Source: Methylobacterium sp. Leaf104
Lineage (GTDB): Bacteria; Pseudomonadota; Alphaproteobacteria; Rhizobiales; Beijerinckiaceae
Assembly: GCF_001422885.1 (NCBI RefSeq)
Contig: NZ_LMMZ01000003.1
Location: 40,927 to 104,926 of the forward strand
Length of the DNA: 64,000 nucleotides
Direction: 5' to 3'
Below the pieces are notes generated by a model. It ran no database searches. It was not told where the DNA came from and saw only the letters and a program-made list of their open reading frames with translations. How positions within the stretch are numbered: the first letter of the stretch is position 1; each line of letters starts with the position of its first letter. Shown piece after piece: positions 56,635-64,000 of the stretch. Position numbers and translations under genes: made by a program.

Positions 56635-58649
56635 CAGGAGGCCCGGATGCCGAGGCGGCGCAGGAAACGCCCCTGGCCCTCGGCGACGTGGGCGGCCGTG
56701 GTGAGGTCGCTCACCGCCCGGGCGAGATGCAGGCGGGTAGCCGGAGCTGCCGGTGCACCCGTGGCGAGGAGGGCTGCGGCCGCCTCCCGGATCCGGCCGG
56801 CATCGACGCTCGCGAGGGCGGCGCGGGCCTGGCCCGCCACCGCCGCGAGGGCATCGTCTCGGGCGAGGCCGCGCAACTGCGCATGGGCGCGAGCGGCCGC
56901 CGATTCCATCCGGGCGAGATCGAAGGCGCGGTCGAGGCTCGCCCGGCGCACGGCGGCGCTGCCCGAACTCCAGCGGGCGAATTGCAGAAGGCGGTCGCTG
57001 TTGAGGCTGGTCCGGGTCGTGGCGTCGCCGCCCCGGCCGGCCAGGGCCTCCACCAGGGCGCGCCGGGCCGAGTCGAGGGCGAAGGCCCGATGCCGGCAGT
57101 TCGAGACCGGCAGGATGACCCGGACGGTGAAGAACAGGATCAGCGCCGCGAAGACCACCAGGAACGCGTTGGTGAGGAACCCCTGCGGGTCGTAGCTCTG
57201 GGGGTTGGCGGGCGAGAGCAGCACGGGGAAGAACACCAGCAGGATGAAGCCGATCCCGAAGGTCGGCGGGTTGAGGCTGAGGAAGCAGGCGGCGAACACC
57301 ACCGGCGCCATGGCGATGGCCAGCAGGGGAAAGCCCTGCACGCCCGCGAGTGCCCCGAACAGCACGATCCCGGCGCAGAGGGCGGCGAGCGGCATCCCGA
57401 TGAGCACGCCCTTGGCGAAGACGCGCGGATCGGGCGTGGTGGAGGAGAGCGAGCAGGTCGCCGCCACCTGGACCAGGGCGAAGGAGGTGGCGGGCCAGCC
57501 GGCGGCCACGAGAAGGAGAGCGGTAAGGCCGAAGGCGATCACCACCCGCATCGCGCCGCGCAGGGCCTCGGGCACGTCGCGATGGGTCGGGAGCGGCACG
57601 TCGCGCAGGGGACGCCCGCCGTGGGCGAGGACGCGGTGACCGTCGGCGGCGAAATGGGCCGCGCGGGCGAAGTCGAGGGCGCGCTGCAGGGCCAGGATCG
57701 CGTCGAGGGGCTGGTCATTCGCGCGCACGGCGTCCTCGACCAGGTCCGACAGCCGCGCCACGGCCGCGGCCGGATCGGCCTCCGGCTCGGTCAGGGCGAG
57801 GCAGAGGGCGCGCGCCTCCGCAACGGCGGCCGTCGGGGCGGACAGCCGGGCGACGGCCGCCCGCAGGTGGCGGGCGGCGGCCGCCATCACGTAGAGCGCC
57901 GCGATGGCGCTGCGGGCACCTGCGGCCCGGTCCGGTCCGTCGTCGAGCTCGCCCGCGATGGCGCCGGCGTCGCCCCGCAGGGCGGCGATCCTGCGGATCA
58001 GCGCAGCGGTGCGCTCGGAGCCGGGATCGCCCCGGGTCAGGGTCTCGCGGGCGAAGGTCCGGGTCTCGGCGATGGCGTCGCCGAGGGTGTCGCGGACGGT
58101 TCGCCAGATGCTCGGCGAACCGAGGGCATCGTTGATGAAGGTGATCGCCACGATGCCGAGGGTGATCGCCGCGACCCGGTCGACGGCCGCGTCGAAGGTG
58201 CTCTGCGGCGTGTCGATGTGGGCGATGGCGATGATCGCCACGGTGTAGCCGGACAGCATGGCCCCGTAGGCCCGAGTGTCCTGCAGGAAGTGGGCGGTGA
58301 AGACGCACAGGCCGAGCCAGGTCGCGAAGGCCACGAGGAGCACCACCCGATCCTGCGCGAACAGCGCCATCAGGACGATGGCGACGGCCGCACCCACGAG
58401 GGTGCCGAGGAAGCGGTAGAGGGCCTTCGACAGGGCCTGCCCGCGCTTGGGCTGGGCCAGGATCGCCACGCAGACGGCCGCCGAGGAGGCACTCGACAGC
58501 TGCAGCCAGAAGGCCGCGTAGAGCGCGAGGATCATCGCGAGCCAGATCCGCACGGCGAAGGCCCAGGCGCCGGGCTTGGGGACCACGCGCTCGAGGGCGG
58601 CGAGCACCCGGTCCGGCAGGCTGGGGCGTCTATCGGCGAGGGTGCTCAC
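56634..58649 (-). CDS. FUSC-family efflux transporter (AaeB-like)
   Basis: 671 residues with two clusters of hydrophobic helices (about 25-180 and 365-510) separated and followed by cytoplasmic helical regions; this is the FUSC/AaeB layout. Landmarks are YAAFWLQLSSASSAAVCVAI, AQPKRGQALSKALYRFLGTL, and the second cluster with GLTALLLVAAGWPATSFALV. AaeB-type pumps export aromatic carboxylic acids such as p-hydroxybenzoate; the substrate here is unknown. The start GTG 58649 overlaps the DUF4345 stop, so the four genes 59062-55415 form one operon. No LysR-type AaeR regulator is adjacent. Confidence 0.88.
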   Translation of the reverse strand: MSTLADRRPSLPDRVLAALERVVPKPGAWAFAVRIWLAMILALYAAFWLQLSSASSAAVCVAILAQPKRGQALSKALYRFLGTLVGAAVAIVLMALFAQDRVVLLVAFATWLGLCVFTAHFLQDTRAYGAMLSGYTVAIIAIAHIDTPQSTFDAAVDRVAAITLGIVAITFINDALGSPSIWRTVRDTLGDAIAETRTFARETLTRGDPGSERTAALIRRIAALRGDAGAIAGELDDGPDRAAGARSAIAALYVMAAAARHLRAAVARLSAPTAAVAEARALCLALTEPEADPAAAVARLSDLVEDAVRANDQPLDAILALQRALDFARAAHFAADGHRVLAHGGRPLRDVPLPTHRDVPEALRGAMRVVIAFGLTALLLVAAGWPATSFALVQVAATCSLSSTTPDPRVFAKGVLIGMPLAALCAGIVLFGALAGVQGFPLLAIAMAPVVFAACFLSLNPPTFGIGFILLVFFPVLLSPANPQSYDPQGFLTNAFLVVFAALILFFTVRVILPVSNCRHRAFALDSARRALVEALAGRGGDATTRTSLNSDRLLQFARWSSGSAAVRRASLDRAFDLARMESAAARAHAQLRGLARDDALAAVAGQARAALASVDAGRIREAAAALLATGAPAAPATRLHLARAVSDLTTAAHVAEGQGRFLRRLGIRAS

Positions 58650-59062
58650 CCGGCGATCCCGCGCGGCAACGCTTCAGGCGGGCGCGCCGCGATCCGGGCC
58701 TGCCACAGGCAGAGCAGCGGGGTGACGAGGAGTTCGACCGCCAGCGCCGCCATCATCAGGAAGGAGGGCAGGCCGGTGAGCGCCCAACCGAGCAATCGAG
58801 CGAGGCCGCCGAGCGCCACCACCAGGGTGAGGAAGCGGAACAGGGTGGTCTTGGCCTCGATGCCCGGCACGCACGTCCAGAACAGGATGCCGATGCCCAT
58901 GTGCAGGCCGGACAGGTAGCGGAAGTGACTGTCGGCCGAGACGTCGACGAATCCGCCGCGACCGATCCCGTTGAGGCCGAACAGCACGCCATAGAGGCCG
59001 GACGCCACCGGGACCAGGGCCATCACCGCCACCGCGCGCTGTAGCGCCTGCCGTTCCCGCAT
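58646..59062 (-). CDS. DUF4345-like four-span membrane protein, unknown function
   Basis: 138 residues with about four spans (QRAVAVMALVPVASGLYGVL; FRYLSGLHMGIGILFWTCVP; FRFLTLVVALGGLARLLGWA; LAVELLVTPLLCLWQ). The pattern of an early GLYGVLFG and a middle HFRYLSGLHMGIG matches DUF4345-type proteins. It is the first gene of the aaeB operon (stop overlaps the aaeB-like start). A contribution to the pump is possible but unproved. Confidence 0.75.
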   Translation of the reverse strand: MRERQALQRAVAVMALVPVASGLYGVLFGLNGIGRGGFVDVSADSHFRYLSGLHMGIGILFWTCVPGIEAKTTLFRFLTLVVALGGLARLLGWALTGLPSFLMMAALAVELLVTPLLCLWQARIAARPPEALPRGIAG

Positions 59063-59144
59063 CGTCGCGCCCGTCCGGAGTCACCCTGCCAGGATCGGAA
59101 ACCGGGACGGTCAGGCTTACGTTCCTCGGCGGTCCGCGAATGAC

Positions 59145-59189
59145 CCTGAACCGCCCGGGACGAAGGCCGGGCGGCGAGGGCGGTTCAGG
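59145..59189 (-). terminator. Nested hairpin terminator at the end of the secreted-protein gene
   Basis: CCTGAACCGCCC (59145-59156) pairs with GGGCGGTTCAGG (59178-59189), with a nested CGCCCGG/CCGGGCG stem inside. The outer stem includes the stop codon of the minus-strand gene at 59185. It may stop transcription from both sides. Confidence 0.6.
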
Positions 59190-59478
59190 CTTTCACCTGC
59201 TTCAGGCGCTTCACGCACTTGCTGTAATACTGGGGCCATTTCGGCCCCTGCGCGGCCTTGTCGGCGACCGAGAGGGCGCGCCACTCGGCGCCGCACTTCT
59301 TCTGGCGTTCGCGGGCCGCGCTCTGGCCGACGCTGAGCTCCTTGGCGGGCTTGGGCGCCGCCACCGCTTGCGCCAGCGCACCGCCGGAGACGAGGGGACT
59401 TGTCACAACGAGGGGACTTGCCAGGAGCAGCAAGCCCGCGAACAAAGCACTGGTGCGACGCGAACGGAACGACAGCAT
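59185..59478 (-). CDS. Small secreted protein with a PsiF-like cysteine pair
   Basis: 97 residues. A signal peptide (TSALFAGLLLLASPLVVTSP, cleavage near ALA/QAV) leaves a mature protein of about 60 residues. Two Cys occur in KKCGAEWRALS and YYSKCVKRLK. The segment GPKWPQYYSKCVKRLK resembles short periplasmic PsiF-like proteins, where a Cys pair and a WPxF motif are shared. Function is unknown. It ends in a strong hairpin. Confidence 0.7.
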   Translation of the reverse strand: MLSFRSRRTSALFAGLLLLASPLVVTSPLVSGGALAQAVAAPKPAKELSVGQSAARERQKKCGAEWRALSVADKAAQGPKWPQYYSKCVKRLKQVKA

Positions 59479-59682
59479 GACGACCCCCGGGACGTTTGGG
59501 CGCCGCCATCTGGCGGGCCGGCCGCATCACAGCCACAACCCCGAGCGGGGGCAAGCGCCATCTGCACGGGCATCGGCACGATCCACCGTTCGTGCCGCCG
59601 GCACGGAGTCTGCAACCTTCCGCTCGCATCCCGGATTGTTTCGGGGCATCGAGCGAGCCTGAACTGGGTCGGAAAAAACCGC

Positions 59683-60318
59683 ATGGCACACGCGCCGGGA
59701 AAACCCATCGACGTGCACACCTGGAGCACGCCGAACGGCTGGAAGATCCCGATCATGCTGGAGGAGTGCGGGCTGCCCTACCGGGTGGTGCCGGTGAATA
59801 TCGGCCGCGGCGACCAGATGGCTCCGGACTTCCTGAAGATCTCGCCCAACAACAAGATTCCCGCCATCGTCGATCCGGACGGCCCGGGCGGCGAGCCGAT
59901 CACGGTGTTCGAATCCGGCGCGATCCTGCAGTATCTCGGGCGCAAGACCGGCTGCCTCTATCCCGCCGACGAGCGCGCCCGGGTGGCCGTGGACGAGTGG
60001 CTGTTCTGGCAAATCGGCGGCTTCGGGCCGATGCTCGGCCAGGTTCACCACTTCCGCATCTACGCGCAGGAGAAGATCCCCTACGCCATCGACCGCTTCA
60101 CGGCGGAGGCCCAGCGCCTCTACGGCGTCCTCGACAAGCGTCTCGCCGACCGGGACTACGTGGCGGGCGAATTCTCCATCGCCGACATCGCGATCCTGCC
60201 CTGGGCGAAGTACCACGAGAAGCAGAGCATCGAGCTCGCGAGCGTGCCCCACGTGCGGGCCTGGCTCGACCGCGTCATGGCGCGGCCGGCCGTGCAGCGG
60301 GGCTTCGCGGCGGTCTGA
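59683..60318 (+). CDS. Glutathione S-transferase (Nu-class/YfcG-like)
   Basis: 211 residues. The N-terminal thioredoxin-like domain reads IDVHTWSTPNGWKIPIMLEE, then ISPNNKIPAIVDPDG and FESGAILQYLGRKTG (glutathione-binding cis-Pro and ESG). The C-terminal helical domain ends IADIAILPWAKYH. The Thr-Pro-Asn start (WSTPNGWK) is typical of YfcG, a GSH-dependent disulfide reductase. It acts in the cytoplasm in thiol chemistry or detoxification. ATG 59683 has GGAAAA upstream; the frame extends far upstream across an unrelated gene and is not used. Confidence 0.9.
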   Translation: MAHAPGKPIDVHTWSTPNGWKIPIMLEECGLPYRVVPVNIGRGDQMAPDFLKISPNNKIPAIVDPDGPGGEPITVFESGAILQYLGRKTGCLYPADERARVAVDEWLFWQIGGFGPMLGQVHHFRIYAQEKIPYAIDRFTAEAQRLYGVLDKRLADRDYVAGEFSIADIAILPWAKYHEKQSIELASVPHVRAWLDRVMARPAVQRGFAAV

Positions 60319-60324
60319 CCCGGA

Positions 60325-60343
60325 GCGCCCCGGCCTGGGGCGC
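60325..60343. terminator. Convergent hairpin between the GST gene and the DUF2147 gene
   Basis: GCGCCCC (60325-60331) and GGGGCGC (60337-60343) form a 7-bp stem with a 5-nt loop, 6 nt after the GST stop and 17 nt from the opposing gene's stop. It can serve both genes. Confidence 0.55.
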
Positions 60344-60360
60344 GGTCGCCGGAGGCGTCG

Positions 60361-60903
60361 TCACTCGGCCGGGGCGGCGGCCTTCGCGGGCGCGGCCTTG
60401 GCGGCCTTCGGCGCGGGCCGGGGCGCCGGGGCCGTCTCGGGCGTGGCCGCGGAGGCCTGCTGGTTCACGTCCGGCACCCGGGTCCAGGTCTGCGAGCCAC
60501 AGAGGACCTTGAGCAGGCAGCCGGAGACCGACAGCTCCGAGGTGCTCTCCCGCTCCAGGCTGACCTGGTACATCTTGCCCTCGTCGGCGTTGTAGATCTC
60601 GCCGGAGAACTTGGCCTCCTCGGGCTTCAGGTTGTCGAGGAGCGTCAGGCCGATCACCGGACGGCCGCGCTTCTTCGGATCGGGATTCTTGATGTCCGTG
60701 CGCGGGGTGCCGTCTTCGTTGGTCGCGGTCTTGGCCCAGACCACCTTGCCGCAGATGTTGGCGGCGCCCGGTCCGCAGCGGTCGATGCGGACCTTGGCGC
60801 GGCCGTCCCCGGTGAGCCAGGTGCCCGACGGGTCCTGGGCCGGCGCGGCGGAGGCGGGGGCGAGGCCGGCGAGGATGAGGGCGGCGGTGAAGGCGACGCG
60901 CAT
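60361..60903 (-). CDS. Exported DUF2147-family protein
   Basis: 180 residues. After a signal peptide (VAFTAALILAGLAPASAAPA) comes the DUF2147 domain: DPSGTWLTGDGRAKVRIDRC, KVVWAKTATNEDGTPRTDIK, NPDPKKRGRPVIGLTLL and GEIYNADEGKMYQVSLERES, then the end with GCLLKVLCGSQTWTRV. Members are small periplasmic calycin-like barrels of unknown ligand. The tail (about 145-180) is a repetitive Ala/Pro/Lys extension, probably disordered and not part of the domain. Confidence 0.85.
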   Translation of the reverse strand: MRVAFTAALILAGLAPASAAPAQDPSGTWLTGDGRAKVRIDRCGPGAANICGKVVWAKTATNEDGTPRTDIKNPDPKKRGRPVIGLTLLDNLKPEEAKFSGEIYNADEGKMYQVSLERESTSELSVSGCLLKVLCGSQTWTRVPDVNQQASAATPETAPAPRPAPKAAKAAPAKAAAPAE

Positions 60904-61190
60904 GTCCTGGTCTCCATGTGGCGTGGCTGCGGCTAGACGCCGGCGGCCAGAGGGTCGGCAGGGATCGAAGTTGCCCCCTCGGAGAGGGCCGTGATTGTCT
61001 GGCCACAGGAGGCGTCCGCATTCGGGCGTTTTTCCGGCGCTGTTGCGCCAAAGCCATGGCGGCGGGAAAACCGGCGCCGTGGGCTCCGTTATCCCCCACG
61101 AATCCGCCTCGGGTTGAGGGCCGGGAGCCCGCCCGCTATAAGCCCGGCGCCGAAGCCATTTTCGGCTGAGCGATCACAACCGGACGGACC

Positions 61191-61613
61191 ATGGCCACCG
61201 AGCGCACCTTCTCCATCCTCAAGCCCGACGCGACGAAGCGGAACCTGACCGGAGCGGTCAATGCCGTGATCGAGAAGGCGGGCCTGCGCATCGTCGGCCA
61301 GCGCCGCATCCAGATGAGCCGTGCCCAGGCCGAGAAGTTCTACGAGATCCACAAGGAGCGCCCGTTCTTCGGCGAGCTCGTGGAATTCATGACCTCCGGG
61401 CCGGTCGTCGTGCAGGTGCTCGAGGGCGAGAACGCCGTCGCCAAGTACCGCGAAGTGATGGGCGCCACCAACCCGGCCAACGCCGACGAGGGCACCATCC
61501 GCAAGACCTTCTCCGAGTCGGTCGGCGAGAACACCGTGCACGGCTCCGACAGCCTCGAGAACGCCAAGGCCGAGATCGCCCAGTTCTTCCAGGACTCCGA
61601 CATCGTCGGCTGA
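61191..61613 (+). CDS. ndk: Nucleoside diphosphate kinase
   Basis: 140 residues, standard length. It starts [19 protein letters not shown] and contains [20 protein letters not shown]. The phospho-His is His117 in NTVHGSDS, with the classic DxLENA follow-up. It balances NTP pools by transferring the gamma phosphate between nucleotides. It is monocistronic with a hairpin terminator behind it. Confidence 0.97.
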   Translation: MATERTFSILKPDATKRNLTGAVNAVIEKAGLRIVGQRRIQMSRAQAEKFYEIHKERPFFGELVEFMTSGPVVVQVLEGENAVAKYREVMGATNPANADEGTIRKTFSESVGENTVHGSDSLENAKAEIAQFFQDSDIVG

Positions 61614-61625
61614 ATCCTTCGGTGC

Positions 61626-61650
61626 GCCGGAGCCTCCCGGAGGCTTCGGC
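61626..61650 (+). terminator. Hairpin terminator of ndk
   Basis: GCCGGAGCCTC (61626-61636) and GAGGCTTCGGC (61640-61650) form an 11-bp stem with one G-T pair and a 3-nt loop, 12 nt after the ndk stop. GTTTG follows. Confidence 0.7.
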
Positions 61651-61747
61651 GTTTGCCGTTCCAGTGTGGCTCCGGCGCCCTTGCGCGGCGGAGGCACGGA
61701 CGTGAAACCGGTTCGTTCCCGAATCGCTTTCACGGACCCATCATTCC

Positions 61748-62125
61748 ATGCGCTCCATCGCCCCGCGCACCGGCCGGCTCCTGCTCGCCGCCGGCCTGCT
61801 CTCGCTCGTCGCCGCCTGCAACGCCAACAAGTCCGGGCCGACCGCATCGCTCGAAGGCTACACGCCCGATCCGGCGCTGAAGACGGCCTCCACCGGCAAC
61901 CTCACGGGCCGCGTGCGCCACGCCTGCACCGTCACCCAGGCCCGCCTGCAGAACGTCTCCGAGGTCTCCCTCGCGCGCGCCTGCGGCTGCTACGCGAACC
62001 AGACGCTCGCGAGCCTCGACAAGGGCGAGCTCGATGCCTACCGCAGCACCGGCTACTTCAACGATTCCGCCCGCGCCAAGGCCCTGAACGCCCTCGACAG
62101 CTGCAAGCTGCCGCGCCCGGCGTAA
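61748..62125 (+). CDS. Putative small lipoprotein
   Basis: 125 residues. The leader [20 protein letters not shown] contains a lipobox (LVAAC), so the protein is likely lipid-anchored at Cys24. The mature part has further Cys residues ([24 protein letters not shown]) that could form disulfides. [19 protein letters not shown] is a recognisable short motif but I cannot name the family. It lies between ndk and the AI-2E-family gene and is followed by a strong convergent hairpin. Confidence 0.7.
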   Translation: MRSIAPRTGRLLLAAGLLSLVAACNANKSGPTASLEGYTPDPALKTASTGNLTGRVRHACTVTQARLQNVSEVSLARACGCYANQTLASLDKGELDAYRSTGYFNDSARAKALNALDSCKLPRPA

Positions 62126-62139
62126 GGCGCGGCCGCCGA

Positions 62140-62160
62140 CCCCGGGCCTCAGGCCCGGGG
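62140..62160. terminator. Convergent hairpin between lipoprotein and AI-2E-family genes
   Basis: CCCCGGGCCT (62140-62149) and AGGCCCGGGG (62151-62160) are perfect 10-bp arms around a single central base. The hairpin contains the stop of the minus-strand gene and lies 15 nt from the lipoprotein stop, so it can end both transcripts. Confidence 0.65.
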
Positions 62161-63312
62161 TGCCTCGGCGGGCTCGGTCTGCGTGAAGTCCCGCCAGAGC
62201 AGGATCAGGGCGGCCATCACCGCCGGGCCGAGGAACAGGCCGAGGAGGCCGAAGGTCTCGACGCCGCCCAGGATGCCGAGCAGCACCCAGAGGAAGGGCA
62301 GGCGGGTCGTGCCGCCGATCAGCGCCGGACGCACGAAGTGGTCCGCCACGAAGGTGACGACGAAGCCCGCCACCACCACGACCACCGCCGGCACCACCGC
62401 GCCGTTGGCGAGCAGGATCGCGGCCGCGATGCCGAAGACCAGCGGCGCCCCGAACGGGATCATGGCCGCCACCGCGGTCAGCGCACCGAGCAGCACCGGG
62501 TGCGGCACGCCGGCGAAGTAGTAGACGATTCCCAGGAGCACGCCCTCGCCGAGGCCGACCAGGACGAGCCCGTCCACGGTGCCGTGGACCGAGGCCACCA
62601 TCTGCCGCGCCACCCGCTCGCCCCGCGGGCCGAACAGCCTCGCGCTGGCGGTGAGGACCTGCGCGGCCACCGCGCGGCCGTCCCGGAACAGGAAGAACAG
62701 CGCCACCAGGGTGAAGCCGAACAGCACGACGCGCCGGACGATCTGCGCGCCGAGGCTGCGGGTCACCCCGATCACCGAGGAATTGTCGAAGCGGTGCAGG
62801 AGCTCCGAGCCGGCGGCGGGGTGGCTCAGGTTCTCCGCCCACCAGGCCTGGGCCTGCGCCGCTCCGAAGGGGAGATGGCCGAGGAAGTCCGGCACCGGGA
62901 TGCCGGACTTCTCGAAGGAGCGCGCCCAGGCGACCACGTCGTGGGCCTCCCGCGCCGCCTGCACCCCCAGCACCACGAGGGGGATCAGGAAGACCAGGGC
63001 CACCGCCGCGGTGAACAGGAGGGGCAGCAGGATGTTGTGCCGGCCCGGCGGCCAGCGCCGCTCGGCGCGGGCGTAGAGCGGCCCGAGGGCGATCGCCAGG
63101 ATCACCGCCCAGACCAGGGCCGGGATGAAGTGGTGCAGCACCCAGATCCCGAGCCCCGCGAGAGCGACGACCAGGGCGAGCCGGGCCAGGCTCTGCGCCG
63201 GACCCGGCAGCGGGTGCGCGCCCGCACGCGTCGGATGGTCGGGGGCCAGGCGCGGGTCGGGGCCGCCCGCGGGCGGCGCTCCGGCCGGCGTCCCGGAGGG
63301 AAGATGTGCCAT
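62149..63312 (-). CDS. AI-2E/PerM-family membrane transporter
   Basis: 387 residues. A proline-rich cytoplasmic tail (about 40 residues) precedes the first span pair ([40 protein letters not shown]). Later come a soluble helical region, [12 protein letters not shown], and the conserved region [51 protein letters not shown], all typical of the AI-2E exporter/PerM family. Members export autoinducer-2 or act in ion and stress transport; no autoinducer genes are nearby. ATG 63312 is chosen; ATG 63366 would add 18 unconserved residues. Confidence 0.88.
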   Translation of the reverse strand: MAHLPSGTPAGAPPAGGPDPRLAPDHPTRAGAHPLPGPAQSLARLALVVALAGLGIWVLHHFIPALVWAVILAIALGPLYARAERRWPPGRHNILLPLLFTAAVALVFLIPLVVLGVQAAREAHDVVAWARSFEKSGIPVPDFLGHLPFGAAQAQAWWAENLSHPAAGSELLHRFDNSSVIGVTRSLGAQIVRRVVLFGFTLVALFFLFRDGRAVAAQVLTASARLFGPRGERVARQMVASVHGTVDGLVLVGLGEGVLLGIVYYFAGVPHPVLLGALTAVAAMIPFGAPLVFGIAAAILLANGAVVPAVVVVVAGFVVTFVADHFVRPALIGGTTRLPFLWVLLGILGGVETFGLLGLFLGPAVMAALILLWRDFTQTEPAEAPRA

Positions 63313-63609
63313 CGTCTCGCTCGACCTCTTGGGGACCGCCCGCGGCGGCACGTCCTGCCCGTGCATCTAGTCCATCGTCGCGGGATCGGAATGGAGGCGC
63401 CGGCCCGATCGCGACGCCGTGATGGCCAAGGTTGCCCCTCCTACACCCCTCGTGTAAGGGACCGCCTTCACTGTCCAGGGCGGCGGCAGCGCCGGCCCAC
63501 GGGGCATGCTGCGCGACCGGGGGCACCGGGCACCATGCGCCGGATCGCTCCGGCCCCCGATCGGCACGGGCCGAATCCGGTGGGATACCCAGTCACACGG
63601 CGAGAACGC

Positions 63610-63912
63610 ATGTCCGACCAGACCCACACCGCAACCTTCGACCGCGTCGCGGACATCATCGCCGACACCGCCGACATCCCGCGCGAGACGATCACGCCCG
63701 AGAGCCACGCCATCGACGATCTCGGGATCGATTCGCTCGCCTTCCTCGACATCGCCTTCGCGGTGGACAAGGCCTTCGGCATCAAGCTCCCCCTCGAGCG
63801 TTGGACCCAGGAGGTCAACGAGGGCAAGGTGCCGGCCGAGGAGTACTTCGTCCTGAAGAACCTCTGCGCCCGCATCGACGCCCTGGTGGCCGAGAAGGCC
63901 GCCAAGGCCTGA
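63610..63912 (+). CDS. acpXL: Acyl carrier protein for very-long-chain lipid A acylation (AcpXL)
   Basis: 100 residues, longer than housekeeping ACP (about 78). It reads [40 protein letters not shown] with the phosphopantetheine Ser42 (DSL), then [20 protein letters not shown] and [17 protein letters not shown]. The IDDLGIDSL start and the [20 protein letters not shown] segments are characteristic of rhizobial AcpXL, which carries the 27-OH-C28 fatty acid of lipid A. This is a strong marker for Rhizobiales. A dedicated 3-hydroxyacyl-ACP dehydratase gene usually follows, and a new ATG opens at 63989. Confidence 0.93.
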   Translation: MSDQTHTATFDRVADIIADTADIPRETITPESHAIDDLGIDSLAFLDIAFAVDKAFGIKLPLERWTQEVNEGKVPAEEYFVLKNLCARIDALVAEKAAKA

Positions 63913-63988
63913 GCCCGATCCGCCCGGGCCCCCTCGGCACCGGCGCGGCCCCTTCGAAACACCCGCCCGCACGGGACCTTAGGACGCC

Positions 63989-64000
63989 ATGCGCCTCGAA
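63989..64000 (+). CDS. Start of the next gene, cut by the window edge (likely FabZ-type dehydratase)
   Basis: ATG 63989 preceded by AGGA opens MRLE before the window ends. In rhizobial acpXL clusters the next gene is a FabZ-like dehydratase that starts in a similar way. With four residues this is inference from context only. Confidence 0.35.

Overview
The window is GC-rich, densely coded bacterial chromosome with the gene content of a Rhizobiales alphaproteobacterium, most like Methylobacterium/Methylorubrum. This taxon is inferred from gene content: an acpXL-type acyl carrier protein for very-long-chain lipid A acyl chains, a consensus CtrA box (TTAA-N7-TTAA), a urt/fmd urea-amide locus, many PAS kinases and chemoreceptors, and almost pure G/C third codon positions. 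I see no rRNA, tRNA, CRISPR array, phage or intact insertion sequence.

Layout. 0-2 kb: end of a membrane protein, a small secreted Gly/Ser-rich protein, and the Ada DNA-alkylation repair regulator. 2.5-8.2 kb: a five-gene Dpp/Opp-type ABC importer operon. 8.2-16.8 kb: a minus-strand operon joining a ring-opening amidohydrolase (cyanurate/barbiturate type), a dihydropyrimidinase-like hydrolase and a Pot-type ABC importer, with a divergent DeoR-type regulator. 17-21.8 kb: a membrane chemoreceptor and a four-PAS hybrid histidine kinase. 22-30 kb: one minus-strand nitrogen operon, urtABCDE-fmdA-fmdB-amiE, for uptake and hydrolysis of urea and short amides. 30.4-34.7 kb: divergent from it, an NCS1-permease/histidine-kinase/receiver fusion and an overlapping LuxR-type response regulator. 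35-36.6 kb: a soluble double-PAS chemoreceptor. 36.9-40.5 kb: three exported beta-propeller proteins in tandem. 40.6-49.9 kb: opgC-like, ccmB/ccmA, acnA, a metal-ligand-depleted dihydroorotase homologue, plsY, dprA, ruvX. 50-54.7 kb: a SMI1/KNR4 protein, a small ORF behind a CtrA box, and gatC-gatA-(membrane protein)-gatB. 54.7-55.4 kb: a gene-empty stretch of lower GC. 55.4-59 kb: an aaeXAB-like efflux operon. 59-64 kb: small secreted proteins, a glutathione S-transferase, ndk, an AI-2E family transporter, acpXL and the first codons of the next gene.

How it fits together. The clearest theme is scavenging of organic nitrogen. Two import-plus-hydrolysis operons (cyclic ureide-like substrates at 8.6-15.5 kb; urea, formamide and aliphatic amides at 22-30 kb) each have a dedicated regulator encoded divergently. 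The second regulator is unusual: a nucleobase-permease-like membrane domain, a cysteine-rich linker, a kinase and a receiver in one 1125-residue chain, co-encoded with a DNA-binding response regulator. The 341-bp region shared by regulator and operon carries a palindrome (ATACGC-N6-GCGTAT) suited to a LuxR-type dimer. Palindromic extragenic repeats lie in the longest gaps inside both operons (two of four copies flank binding-protein genes) and may tune relative expression. Annotation is from reading alone; no database search was run.
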